Shown one piece after another: positions 35,233 to 42,981 of a stretch of DNA of 64,000 bases. Source of the DNA: Mesorhizobium sp. M1E.F.Ca.ET.045.02.1.1 (GTDB lineage: Bacteria; Pseudomonadota; Alphaproteobacteria; Rhizobiales; Rhizobiaceae); contig NZ_CP034447.1 in assembly GCF_003952485.1 (NCBI RefSeq), positions 2,604,001-2,668,000 on the forward strand. Direction: 5' to 3'. A program made the translations under genes and the position numbers. The first letter of the stretch is position 1. Every line of letters begins with the position of its first letter. The notes under the pieces are model-generated. The model saw only the letters and a program-made list of their open reading frames with translations. It searched no databases and was not told the DNA's origin.

Positions 35233-35853
35233 ATGGCCGGAGTAAATCTGTCTGGAGCGCAGCCCTGGCAGCAATTGCTGGCTCTGGTGGTTGCGGCCGC
35301 CGTCGTCATGGGCAGTCCCGGTCCGGCGACGATCAGCGTCACCGCCATTGGGGCCGCCTTCGGGCTGCGGCGCTCGCTGCGCTACACCTCGGGCGTGGTT
35401 CTTGGTACGGTCGCCGTGCTTCTCATGGTGGCTGTCGGCCTGGTCGGCGTGCTCGCCTCGATGCCGGGGCTGACGCCTTTGCTGACAGCCGCTTCGGCCG
35501 CCTACATCCTCTACCTTGCCTTCAGGATCGCGACGGCGCCGCCGCTTGCCGAAGGAGGAAACAAGGCGGCGCGTCCCACCTTCGCTGGCGGCTTCATGCT
35601 CGCCGTCGCCAACCCGAAAGCCTATGTGGCGATCGGCGCCGTGTTCGCCGGCGCTTCGGCGCAAGGCGATGTGCTCGGCCTGCCGGCCAGGCTGCTGGTA
35701 CTGGCAGCGATGATCGTCGCCATCCATGTCGTGTGGCTTCTCGCCGGAACGGTTTTCGCGCGGCTGCTGCGCAATCCGCTGGCGTCGCGGGCTATCAACC
35801 TGGTTTTCGCGGCGACGCTGGTGCTGACCACCGCCTTGGCGGCGATGCCGTGA
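35233..35853 (+). CDS. LysE family transporter
   Basis: 206 aa from ATG 35233; a TTG 12 nt upstream in frame is less likely. About six membrane helices, with the LysE/RhtB hallmark GSPGPATISVTAIGAAFGLRRSL near residues 27-49 and LAVANPKAYVAIGAVF. Members export amino acids or related compounds. It is convergent with plsC (3-bp gap) and has the MITE-like element directly upstream. Confidence 0.9.
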   Translation: MAGVNLSGAQPWQQLLALVVAAAVVMGSPGPATISVTAIGAAFGLRRSLRYTSGVVLGTVAVLLMVAVGLVGVLASMPGLTPLLTAASAAYILYLAFRIATAPPLAEGGNKAARPTFAGGFMLAVANPKAYVAIGAVFAGASAQGDVLGLPARLLVLAAMIVAIHVVWLLAGTVFARLLRNPLASRAINLVFAATLVLTTALAAMP

Positions 35854-35856
35854 GGG

Positions 35857-36657
35857 TCAGGCTTTCGTCGTTGCCGCGGTGCCAAGTTCCGCCAGCCGCT
35901 TCACCGCCGTCGGCGGCAGAGGCGGCGGGTTCGGCGCGCGCGAGGCTTCGACCAGCAGCTCGTCGCAGGCGGCTTCCGTCTCGCCGATCAGCCGCTGCAT
36001 GAATTCCTCCTTGTCGAGCCCGGGCGGGATCGGCGGCAGGAAGCGGGCCTTGATGGTGCCGGGGAAACGCAGGAATTTGCGGCGCGGCCAGTAGAGGCCG
36101 GCGACATGGGCGACCGGCACCACCGGGACGCCGAGCTGGGTATAGAGCTCGACGATGCCGTATTTGTAGGAGGGCTCGGCGCCCGGCGGGCGGCGGGTGC
36201 CTTCGGGGTAGATGATGAGCTGGCGGGGATTGCGCGCCATCTCCGCCTTCGTGGCGGCAACGACCGCCTTCAGCGCCTTCGAGCGGTTGCCGCGGTCGAC
36301 CGGGATCATGCGCATCTTCATGATGTACCAGCCGAAGAAGGGGATCCAGGTCAGCTCCCGCTTCAGGATGTACAACGCGTCGTCGAGATAAGGAAAAAAG
36401 GCGATCGCGTCCCAGAAGGACTGATGCTTCGGCGCCAGGATGAAAGACCCGTCGGGCAGGTTCTCGACGCCCGTGATTTCGCTCCTGGTGCCGGCGATCT
36501 TGTCGTAGAGCCACATCGACGTGCGCGACCAGAATTTCGGCACGAACCAGGCGCGGTGGCGCGGCGACAGGAAATAGAAGGGCGTCCAGAAGATCATCTG
36601 GACGACCAGGCTGAGATAGAAGGCGAGGTTGAACGCCAGCGAGCGGATGTAAAGCAT
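35857..36657 (-). CDS. plsC: 1-acyl-sn-glycerol-3-phosphate acyltransferase
   Basis: 266 aa from ATG 36657 (MLYIRSLAFNLAFYLSLVVQ); an open frame continues upstream to 37437 but has no homology there and would run through the LysR gene. One N-terminal membrane helix, then the acyltransferase motifs HQSFWDAIAFF (HX4D, ~residues 80-90) and YPEGTRRPPG, plus PVVPVAH. It acylates lysophosphatidic acid to phosphatidic acid at the inner membrane. Belongs to a conserved rhizobial neighbourhood with ydcF, ftsX and ftsE. Confidence 0.94.
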   Translation of the reverse strand: MLYIRSLAFNLAFYLSLVVQMIFWTPFYFLSPRHRAWFVPKFWSRTSMWLYDKIAGTRSEITGVENLPDGSFILAPKHQSFWDAIAFFPYLDDALYILKRELTWIPFFGWYIMKMRMIPVDRGNRSKALKAVVAATKAEMARNPRQLIIYPEGTRRPPGAEPSYKYGIVELYTQLGVPVVPVAHVAGLYWPRRKFLRFPGTIKARFLPPIPPGLDKEEFMQRLIGETEAACDELLVEASRAPNPPPLPPTAVKRLAELGTAATTKA

Positions 36658-36737
36658 GCGGGAAAGGGCCCGGTGTGGAAGTGTGCGTTGGTTACACCAA
36701 GCGCGGGCAAAAAGGAAACGGCGCGGCGGTCGCGTCT

Positions 36738-37640
36738 CTACAATGACCGCGCCAGCCGCTCCTTCAGGCGCGGCGCTGCGAAATCGAGGAAGGCGCGCAG
36801 CTTCACCGGCAGCAGGCCCTGGCCGGCATGCACGAGATTGACCGGCCATGGCGGCGGCTCGAACGACTCCAGCACCACACGAAGCGTGCCCGCGCGGACG
36901 GCGGCATCCGCCTGATAGGACAGCACCTTCGTCAGGCCGAGACCGGCGATCGCCGCGTCGATTGCCGCCTCGGCGGTGTTGACCCGCAGCCGTGAGCGGA
37001 CCGGGACCGCGATTTCGCTTTTGCCGCTGACGAAACTCCATGTCGCGGGGGAGGCAAGCCCTTCGAAGGTTATGCAGTTGTGGCCCGCGAGATCGCGCGG
37101 TTCGATCGGCGTGCGGTTTCCGGCGAGATAGGCCGGACTGGCGCAGACGATGCGGCGGATCGAGCCGATGCGCTTTGCGACCATGGCTGAATCCGGCAGC
37201 TCGCCTATGCGCACGGCGAGGTCGACATGTTCCTCGACCAATTGGATGATCCGGTCGGACAGCGTCAGGCGGATGTCGACGTCGGGATAGGCGTCCAGAA
37301 AAGCAGTGACGACAGGCAGCACATGCAGGCGGCCGAAGACGACCGGCGCGGTGACGACCAGTTCGCCGGTCGGGTTCGTATATTCGCCGGCGGCGGCGCG
37401 CTCGGCCTCGCTCACCTCGCCAAGGATGCGGCGACAAGCGGCCAGATAGGACTGGCCGGCGTCAGTCAAAGCGAGCCGGCGCGTCGAGCGGTTGAGCAGG
37501 CGCGTCTTGAGGTGCTTCTCCAGATCGGAAAGCCTGCGGCTGACGGTCGCCAGCGGCATGCCGGCGCGCCGCGCGGCGGCGGAAAGACTGCCGGCCTCCA
37601 CTGTGGCGACGAACAGGGACATGGCGTCGAGGCGATCCAT
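36738..37640 (-). CDS. LysR family transcriptional regulator
   Basis: 300 aa from ATG 37640 (MDRLDAMSLFVATVEAGSLSAAARRAGMPLATVSRRLSDLE would begin the winged helix; longer upstream starts are unlikely). The C-terminal part is a type 2 periplasmic-binding-like effector domain, with DLAVRIGELPDS typical of the CrgA-like group. It is divergent from a PNPOx-like gene; the 101-bp gap holds a perfect inverted repeat of the LysR type (37646-37660), so it probably regulates both. Confidence 0.92.
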   Translation of the reverse strand: MDRLDAMSLFVATVEAGSLSAAARRAGMPLATVSRRLSDLEKHLKTRLLNRSTRRLALTDAGQSYLAACRRILGEVSEAERAAAGEYTNPTGELVVTAPVVFGRLHVLPVVTAFLDAYPDVDIRLTLSDRIIQLVEEHVDLAVRIGELPDSAMVAKRIGSIRRIVCASPAYLAGNRTPIEPRDLAGHNCITFEGLASPATWSFVSGKSEIAVPVRSRLRVNTAEAAIDAAIAGLGLTKVLSYQADAAVRAGTLRVVLESFEPPPWPVNLVHAGQGLLPVKLRAFLDFAAPRLKERLARSL

Positions 37641-37645
37641 GATTC

Positions 37646-37660
37646 TTCCATAAAATGGAA
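37646..37660. promoter_or_regulatory. Candidate LysR operator
   Basis: TTCCATAAAATGGAA is a perfect inverted repeat of 6 bp arms with a 3-bp spacer and contains T-N11-A. It begins 6 bp upstream of the LysR start codon and 82 bp from the divergent gene. Confidence 0.65.
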
Positions 37661-37741
37661 AGATGGATTGCAAGTATGCCCTCTGCATCCGGATCGTGGA
37701 AGTAGCTAAATGCCATGCCAGTTCGTCCGAGGAGCGCCGCC

Positions 37742-38359
37742 ATGAATGCCTTTACCAGCGATGTGGCCTTCACGCCCACCGTCAAGGCGATCCAGTCCCG
37801 CAAGGGGTCACGCGAGGCCTATGCGCGCGTCGAGGAGCGCGGCGGCTGGCGCGCTACAATCACGCCCGATCTCGCTGCCTTCATCGAGGCGCAGACCAGC
37901 GTGTTCCTGGCGACGGCCAATGGCGAGGGCCAGCCCTATATCCAGCACCGCGGCGGCCCTGCCGGCTTCCTCAAGGTGCTGGACGAGCACACGATCGGCT
38001 TTGCCGATTTTTCCGGCAACCGCCAGTTCATCACTCAGGGCAATTTGCAGGACAATGGCCAGGCCTTCCTGTTCCTGATCGACTACATGCTTCGGCAGCG
38101 CATCAAGATCTGGGGTAAGGCGCGCGTCGTCGAGGACGATGCGGCGCTGACGGCAAGGCTGATGCCGGCAGACTACAAAGCGCGACCGGAACAGGCGATC
38201 CTGTTCACGGTCAGCGCCTGGGATGCCAATTGCCCCCAGCATATTCCGCAGCGCTTCGAGGCGGCGGACGTGGCTGCGGCCCTTGCCGAACGCGACCGGC
38301 GCATTGCAAGCCTCGAGCAGGAAGTCGCGCGCCTGCGTGGAGGAGCAGCTACGGGATAA
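37742..38359 (+). CDS. Pyridoxamine 5'-phosphate oxidase-like flavin-binding protein
   Basis: 205 aa from ATG 37742 (MNAFTSDVAFTPTVKAIQSRKG), with AGGAG upstream. PNPOx-like split barrel: SVFLATANGEGQPYIQHRGGPAGFLKVL near residues 54-81 and FADFSGNRQFITQGNL. The C-terminal ~25 residues (ALAERDRRIASLEQEVARLRGG) look like a short coiled coil, as in this subfamily. Likely binds FMN; substrate unknown. Divergent from the LysR gene and overlapping convergent ydcF by 11 bp. Confidence 0.85.
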   Translation: MNAFTSDVAFTPTVKAIQSRKGSREAYARVEERGGWRATITPDLAAFIEAQTSVFLATANGEGQPYIQHRGGPAGFLKVLDEHTIGFADFSGNRQFITQGNLQDNGQAFLFLIDYMLRQRIKIWGKARVVEDDAALTARLMPADYKARPEQAILFTVSAWDANCPQHIPQRFEAADVAAALAERDRRIASLEQEVARLRGGAATG

Positions 38360-39101
38360 CGTGGCTCGGCTGCTTTTCGTCCTTGGCCACCGAGGCTTCC
38401 GCGAGCGTGATGCCCTCGGCGCTTGGGCGCAGCGGAACGATGCCGCGCGCCAGCGCCAGCACATATTTGCTGTATTCGGTGAGCAGCACGCGCAACGCCT
38501 CCGGCTTGGTCAGCCAGCCGCCCTTGCCGAGATTGGTGTTGACCACCGGATAGGGTTCGAGCCTGGCGCCATGCAGCAGTCGGCCCATCTCGAGCAGGCT
38601 TCGCGGCATGTGATAATTGTTGGTGACGAGGATGACGCTGCCATAGGCGTGGCTTTCCACCCATTTGGCGCTTTCCTCGGCGTTGCCGACCGTGTCGAGC
38701 GCGGCTCGGTCGATGTCGACGCAGCAGGAGAACAACTGCTTGTCACCGCCCATCGCCGCCTGCAACTGACGGCGGCTGGCCGAGGGGTGGACGCCGCTGA
38801 TCAAGAGCCGCTCGCCCTTGCCCGACGCTAAGAGATCCATCGCGGCGTCGAGCCGCGACTGGCCGCCGGTAAGCACGATGATGGCATCGGCCTTGGCCGG
38901 ATTGGCCGGCGTCGTCATGTTGGAGACCTTGTCGGCAAACCACCCGAAGCCGCCGGCAAAAAGCGCCAACAGGGCAAGCACGAAGAAGCAGCAGATACGA
39001 AGCGCAAACCTGAGACGACCGGGCCTGGCGGGCACGGCGGCGCGCGCAAGCGCCGCTGGCATCCGTCCAGCCGTCCCGGTCGAGTCCCGCGCGTCCATCA
39101 T
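38349..39101 (-). CDS. YdcF family protein (DUF218)
   Basis: 250 aa with an N-terminal membrane anchor (FALRICCFFVLALLALFAGGFGWF, about residues 31-54) and the DUF218 domain: ADAIIVLTGGQSRLDAAMDLL, ERLLISGVHPS, ESAKWVESHAYGSVILVTNNYHMPRSLLEMGRLL. Members of this superfamily (SanA, ElyC) act in envelope biogenesis, and the position next to ftsX/ftsE fits that. The two cysteines in FSCCVDID may form a disulfide. Upstream lies a 14-bp direct repeat. Confidence 0.9.
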   Translation of the reverse strand: MMDARDSTGTAGRMPAALARAAVPARPGRLRFALRICCFFVLALLALFAGGFGWFADKVSNMTTPANPAKADAIIVLTGGQSRLDAAMDLLASGKGERLLISGVHPSASRRQLQAAMGGDKQLFSCCVDIDRAALDTVGNAEESAKWVESHAYGSVILVTNNYHMPRSLLEMGRLLHGARLEPYPVVNTNLGKGGWLTKPEALRVLLTEYSKYVLALARGIVPLRPSAEGITLAEASVAKDEKQPSHVIP

Positions 39102-39105
39102 CCCA

Positions 39106-39141
39106 GGTTAATCCTGAAACATCCTATGGTTAACCCTGAAA
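39106..39141. promoter_or_regulatory. Direct repeat GGTTAAYCCTGAAA upstream of ydcF
   Basis: GGTTAATCCTGAAA (39106-39119) and GGTTAACCCTGAAA (39128-39141) are spaced 22 bp start to start, two helical turns. They lie 5 bp upstream of the ydcF start codon. Each contains a TTAA half-site like that of CtrA, but not the TTAA-N7-TTAA pair. Confidence 0.4.
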
Positions 39142-39260
39142 TGCGGCCTTTGATAGATAAGGCGGCGCACATTGCGTTACGGCAGTTGCCCACTCTGTGA
39201 TCGCTGTCCTGCCTGTGCTTTCAAACCGGCTTTCGTTTTGTCCTACCGGTCGGATCATGA

Positions 39261-40256
39261 TCAGCCCGCCTCCGGCTGGCGGATGTCGATGTCGCTGAGA
39301 TAGGTGACGACCGTGACATGCGAGGTCGCCGCCGTCAGCGCGCCGATCACCAGCACCATCAGGCCGACGCCGAGATAGCCGGTGGAGCCGATGGCGAAAT
39401 TGCCGAACAGCGCGGTCGCCTGATCGGCCTCAGGCGTTGCCATGTTGCGCGACGACCACCAGGAAAAGACGATGAAGACGAGAATGGCGGCAGCGCCTCC
39501 GGCGGCGGCGCCCTTCATGCCGGTGACCAGGAAGTGCCAGCGGAATTCACGCGCGATGAAGCGGGCCTCGGCGCCGACGAAATGCAGCACTTCGATGATG
39601 TGCCCGTTGCCGGCCATAGCGCCGCGCGTGGCGAACACCACCGTCAGCACGGTCGCCGACAATATCAGCGCCAGAACGGCAAAGCCGATCGTTACCGTCG
39701 TATGTGCCATGGCGACCAAACGGTCGACCCAGGTGCGATGGTCGTCGAGCGCAGCGCTCGGCAGCTTGGGGGTGATCGCGGCGCGCATGGCGGCGAAGTC
39801 GGGCGGGCTGGCCTCGTCGATGGTGACGACGATGAGGCGCGGCACCGGCAGCTCATCGATGTTGAGGCCGGTGCCCAGCCACGGCTCCAAAAGGCGCGCC
39901 GTCGCATCGCGGTCGACGATCTTCGTGCCCTTCACACCAGGGAATTCGCCTGCGATCTGCGAGGCCTGCGCGAGGGCTGCCTCCATGTCGAGGCCTTCGA
40001 CCGGCTTGATCTGGATCGTCGCCTCGCGCGAGATCTGGTTCTCCCACACCGAGGCGGTGTCGCGCACCAGCGTCACGGCGCCGAAGGTCAGGCAGGACAG
40101 GAAGGTCATGATGGCGATGACCAGCACCAGCGCCCGGCCGGCGATGTTCTGCGCCGGCACGATCGGCGCCATCTTGCGCTGGACGCGTCGCATAGTCGGC
40201 ATCGTCTCGACGGCTTCCTCGTGCAGGTGATCGGCCGGAAGATCAGTCATAGACAT
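39261..40256 (-). CDS. ftsX: Cell division protein FtsX
   Basis: 331 aa with the FtsX topology: cytoplasmic N-terminus, helix 1 (ALVLVIAIMTFLSCLTFGAVTL, about residues 42-63), a periplasmic domain, then three helices near the C-terminus. It overlaps ftsE by 14 bp, as is usual. FtsEX is an ABC-like complex at the septum that activates cell-wall hydrolases rather than transporting. The N-terminal extension (residues 1-35) is charged and not predicted to be membrane-embedded. Confidence 0.94.
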   Translation of the reverse strand: MSMTDLPADHLHEEAVETMPTMRRVQRKMAPIVPAQNIAGRALVLVIAIMTFLSCLTFGAVTLVRDTASVWENQISREATIQIKPVEGLDMEAALAQASQIAGEFPGVKGTKIVDRDATARLLEPWLGTGLNIDELPVPRLIVVTIDEASPPDFAAMRAAITPKLPSAALDDHRTWVDRLVAMAHTTVTIGFAVLALILSATVLTVVFATRGAMAGNGHIIEVLHFVGAEARFIAREFRWHFLVTGMKGAAAGGAAAILVFIVFSWWSSRNMATPEADQATALFGNFAIGSTGYLGVGLMVLVIGALTAATSHVTVVTYLSDIDIRQPEAG

Positions 40257-40902
40257 CCAGCCTTCCGCCGGCGAGAATCATGCGTCGCGCATCGACCTGC
40301 TCCATCAGGCCAAGGTCGTGAGTGGCGATCACCACGGCCGTGCCCAGCCGGTTGAGCTCGATGAACAGCCTCAGCAGCCGGCGCGCCAGCGGCGGATCGA
40401 CATTGCCGGTCGGCTCGTCAGCCAGCAGGATTTCCGGCTGCTCGATCAACGCCCGCGCGATCGCCGCGCGCTGCTTCTCGCCGCCGGACAAGACCGGCGG
40501 CAGCACATGCATGCGGTCGCCGAGGCCGACCCATTTCAGCAGTTCGGTCACGTCGGTGCGATAGCCTGCCTCCTCGCGCCCGCGCACGCGCAAAGGCAGC
40601 GCGACGTTCTCATAGGTCGTCATGTGGTCGAGCAGGCGGAAATCCTGAAACACCACGCCGATGCGGCGCCTAAGCAGCGGCAGTTCGCCGCGTGAGATGC
40701 GCGAGCGGTCCTTGCCGAAAATGGTGATCAGGCCGCGCGTCGGCTTCAGCGACATGAAGAGCAGGCGCAGCAAGGTCGTCTTGCCGGCGCCGGAGGGGCC
40801 GCTCAGGAACTGAAAGGAACGCTCCGGAATGTGCAGGGAAATGTCGCGGAGGATCTCCGGACCCATGCCATAGCGGAGGCCGACATTTTCAAAGCGGATC
40901 AC
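40243..40902 (-). CDS. ftsE: Cell division ATP-binding protein FtsE
   Basis: 219 aa ABC ATPase with Walker A GPSGAGKTT (residues ~35-43), Q-loop VFQDFRLL, signature LSGGEKQR and Walker B ILLADEPTGNVD. FtsE powers conformational changes of FtsX to control septal peptidoglycan hydrolysis. Translationally coupled to ftsX by overlap. A CtrA-type site (40973-40987) lies in the divergent promoter region, consistent with cell-cycle control known for division genes in Alphaproteobacteria. Confidence 0.96.
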   Translation of the reverse strand: MIRFENVGLRYGMGPEILRDISLHIPERSFQFLSGPSGAGKTTLLRLLFMSLKPTRGLITIFGKDRSRISRGELPLLRRRIGVVFQDFRLLDHMTTYENVALPLRVRGREEAGYRTDVTELLKWVGLGDRMHVLPPVLSGGEKQRAAIARALIEQPEILLADEPTGNVDPPLARRLLRLFIELNRLGTAVVIATHDLGLMEQVDARRMILAGGRLDVYD

Positions 40903-40972
40903 GTTCGGCGACCTGAAACCTTGGGCGGCGTCCTGCCAGCCTGTTCTCTACAAAGACCATCGGCCGGCATGG

Positions 40973-40987
40973 TTAATCGCCGGTTAA
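40973..40987. promoter_or_regulatory. Candidate CtrA binding site
   Basis: TTAATCGCCGGTTAA is a perfect TTAA-N7-TTAA, the CtrA consensus, 71 bp before ftsE and about 95 bp before the divergent 215-aa gene. Confidence 0.65.
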
Positions 40988-41082
40988 TTTCGGTTCGTTT
41001 TCGACGTTTCACGGCTGTTCCGGTGGGGAAGCGTTAACCATTTCCGTTTACCCAAAAGCTACCAAGACTCACAGGGGCCGTA

Positions 41083-41730
41083 ATGGCTGAGAAACGAACC
41101 GCGCGCCCTGTTTCCGGCGAAATCATGACCGCTCGGGCGGCAAATGCGGCGCCGGAGCGCGTCATGCACGATACGCCGGCCGACATCGTCGATGCCGACT
41201 ATGTGGTGCTGCCGCGTCTCGCTGTTCGTCCGGAACCGACTGTGGCGCCGTCGGCACCGCTACAAACCTCCTCGACGCCACCGATCGAAGGCATGGGCAT
41301 GCTGCGTAAGCCGGAGGCTGCGCCGGCGCGGTTCTCGCGCGGCGGCCCGATCTTCTGGATCGCTGGCATCGGCATGGCGCTCGCCGCCTTCTGGGTGTCG
41401 GGCGGACATGCCCTGGTGCGCCAGAGCCCGTTCTGGACGACCCCGCAGCCCGCAGGCGCGTTCAGCATTTCCGGCGTCACCTCGCGTATCGACGCCTCGG
41501 GGCTTAAACCGGTCCTGTTCGTCGACGGCGAGGCTGCCAATGACGGGGTAAGCGCACAGTCGCTGCCGCCGCTCGAGATCCGAGTCACCGACAATGCCAG
41601 CAATGTCATCCGCTACAGGCTGGGGACATCCAACCGCTCGCTGGCGCCCGGCGAAAGATTCGGCTTTTCCAGCCGGCTCGAAGTGCCTAGAAACGGCGTG
41701 AGGGCCGTATCGGTCACCTTCGCCAGCTAG
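41083..41730 (+). CDS. Single-span membrane protein, DUF3426-like C-terminus
   Basis: 215 aa. A variable proline/alanine-rich cytoplasmic N-terminus (residues 1-85) is followed by one helix (PIFWIAGIGMALAAFWVSGGHAL, about 87-109) and an extracytoplasmic domain of about 105 residues with GAFSISGVTSRID, FVDGEAANDG and RLEVPRNGVRAVSVTF, resembling DUF3426-type Ig-like domains. Divergent from ftsE and upstream of hpt, a conserved rhizobial position. Function unknown; a role in the envelope or division is inferred from the neighbours. Its TAG stop lies in the tip of the MITE-like element. Confidence 0.75.
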   Translation: MAEKRTARPVSGEIMTARAANAAPERVMHDTPADIVDADYVVLPRLAVRPEPTVAPSAPLQTSSTPPIEGMGMLRKPEAAPARFSRGGPIFWIAGIGMALAAFWVSGGHALVRQSPFWTTPQPAGAFSISGVTSRIDASGLKPVLFVDGEAANDGVSAQSLPPLEIRVTDNASNVIRYRLGTSNRSLAPGERFGFSSRLEVPRNGVRAVSVTFAS

Positions 41731-41941
41731 GGTCTATTGATATTCAGGTGATGCCGGCCTGCAAATGGCGGTTTCCTGCGCTTCCGGTACTCGCCGGTCG
41801 AAGCACTTAGGAGTGGCGTGGCAGTTAAATTAAGGCTACGGCCGGCGTAGGCCGGTGCTCACGTACCTAAAAGTACGCTCCGCTCCGGTTCTCGGAGCCC
41901 ACTATTTTCGGCTCGGCCTGACCTGAATCTCGACACACCTA
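41728..41941. mobile_element. MITE-like element with terminal inverted repeats, copy 2
   Basis: A 214-bp version of the element at 34901-35136, clearly similar along its whole length except for a ~27-bp internal deletion (after GGTTCTCGGA) and about 5 added bp (AGTTAAATTAAGG versus AGTTAAGG). Ends TAGGGTCTATTGATATTCAG and, inverted, TTAGGTGTGTCGAGATTCAG. The left tip contains the stop codon of the 215-aa membrane protein gene; hpt follows. Confidence 0.78.
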
Positions 41942-41980
41942 AACCGATCGATGATGCGGGCGATTTCGAAGGAAAAAAGT

Positions 41981-42523
41981 ATGCCAGTTGTGCGCGGCAA
42001 GGACATCGAGGTCCTGTTTTCGGCGTCGGCGATTGCCCGCCGCAATCTCGAACTCGCCAAGGAGATCGCCGGGCGCGACTACCACGACTTGCTGGTGATC
42101 TCGATCCTGAAGGGCTCGTTCGTTTTCGCGGCCGATCTCATCCGCGCCATGCATGATGTCGGCCTGTCGCCCGAGGTCGAGTTCATCTTCATTTCCAGCT
42201 ACGGCGCCGGCACCACCAGCGGCGAGGTCAGGGTGCTGCGCGACATCGACAACGAGGTCGTCGGACGCGACGTGCTTTTGATCGACGACATCCTGGAATC
42301 CGGCAAGACGCTTTCCTTCACCCGCGACCTCATGCTGTCGCGCGGCGCCAAAAGCTGCGCCATCGCGGTGCTGCTCGACAAGCGCATGCGCCGCCAGACC
42401 ACGCTCAACGCCGACTATGTCGGCTTCGACTGCCCCGACTATTTCGTCGTCGGCTACGGCATGGATGTCGCGCACGCGTTCCGGGAACTGCCGTTCGTCG
42501 GCGTGGTCAAGGGCGACGCCTGA
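41981..42523 (+). CDS. hpt: Hypoxanthine phosphoribosyltransferase
   Basis: 180 aa from ATG 41981 (MPVVRGKDIEVLFSASAI), with AAGGA in front. PRTase signature DVLLIDDILESGKTLSFTRDLM near residues 96-117 binds PRPP, and FISSYGAGTTSG is the flexible loop. Salvages hypoxanthine (and guanine) to nucleotides. The MITE-like element lies directly upstream and cpdR follows 82 bp downstream on the same strand. Confidence 0.95.
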   Translation: MPVVRGKDIEVLFSASAIARRNLELAKEIAGRDYHDLLVISILKGSFVFAADLIRAMHDVGLSPEVEFIFISSYGAGTTSGEVRVLRDIDNEVVGRDVLLIDDILESGKTLSFTRDLMLSRGAKSCAIAVLLDKRMRRQTTLNADYVGFDCPDYFVVGYGMDVAHAFRELPFVGVVKGDA

Positions 42524-42605
42524 CTCTCGAAGCGGAATCCGTGACGACCCGTCGACCGTTCGAATTTTCAGAAAAAGTCAACGTTTCCGCGCCATGTATC
42601 TCGGC

Positions 42606-42977
42606 ATGGCAAAGCTTCTGATCGTCGAGGACGATGAGTCCGTCCGCACCCTCGCCGCCCGCGCGCTGGAGCGCGACGGGCACAACGTGACTATCGCCGC
42701 CGACGGCGCGCAAGGGCTGGCGCTGATCGGGCAGGCGCATGGCGGCTACGATCTCGTGGTGTCCGACATCCGCATGCCGGAAATGGATGGCATCGAGATG
42801 GCGACGGCGGCGGCGAAACAGTTCCCGGCGATGAAGATCATGCTGATGACCGGCTATGCCGACCAGCGCGAGCGCGCCGAGGAATTGAACGGCATCATCC
42901 TCGACGTGGTGCAGAAGCCGTTCACGCTTGCCGAGATACGCGCCCGTGTCGGCCGGGCCTTAAGCTGCTTCGCTTGA
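42606..42977 (+). CDS. cpdR: CpdR-type single-domain response regulator
   Basis: 123 aa consisting only of a receiver domain: acidic pocket VEDDES, phosphoacceptor Asp in DLVVSDIRMPEMDGIEMA (near residue 54), and VQKPFTLAEIRARVGRAL with the conserved Lys. The MLMTGYADQRERAEEL section is characteristic of rhizobial CpdR, which in its unphosphorylated form directs ClpXP to degrade cell-cycle proteins such as CtrA-pathway factors. Its closeness to ftsEX and the CtrA-type site fits. An ATG 12 nt earlier is an alternative start. Confidence 0.88.
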   Translation: MAKLLIVEDDESVRTLAARALERDGHNVTIAADGAQGLALIGQAHGGYDLVVSDIRMPEMDGIEMATAAAKQFPAMKIMLMTGYADQRERAEELNGIILDVVQKPFTLAEIRARVGRALSCFA

Positions 42978-42981
42978 CCAT

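Noticed and set aside
36658..37437. N-terminal extension of plsC
   Set aside because: The open frame continues upstream of ATG 36657, but overlaps the LysR gene and has no homology to acyltransferases.
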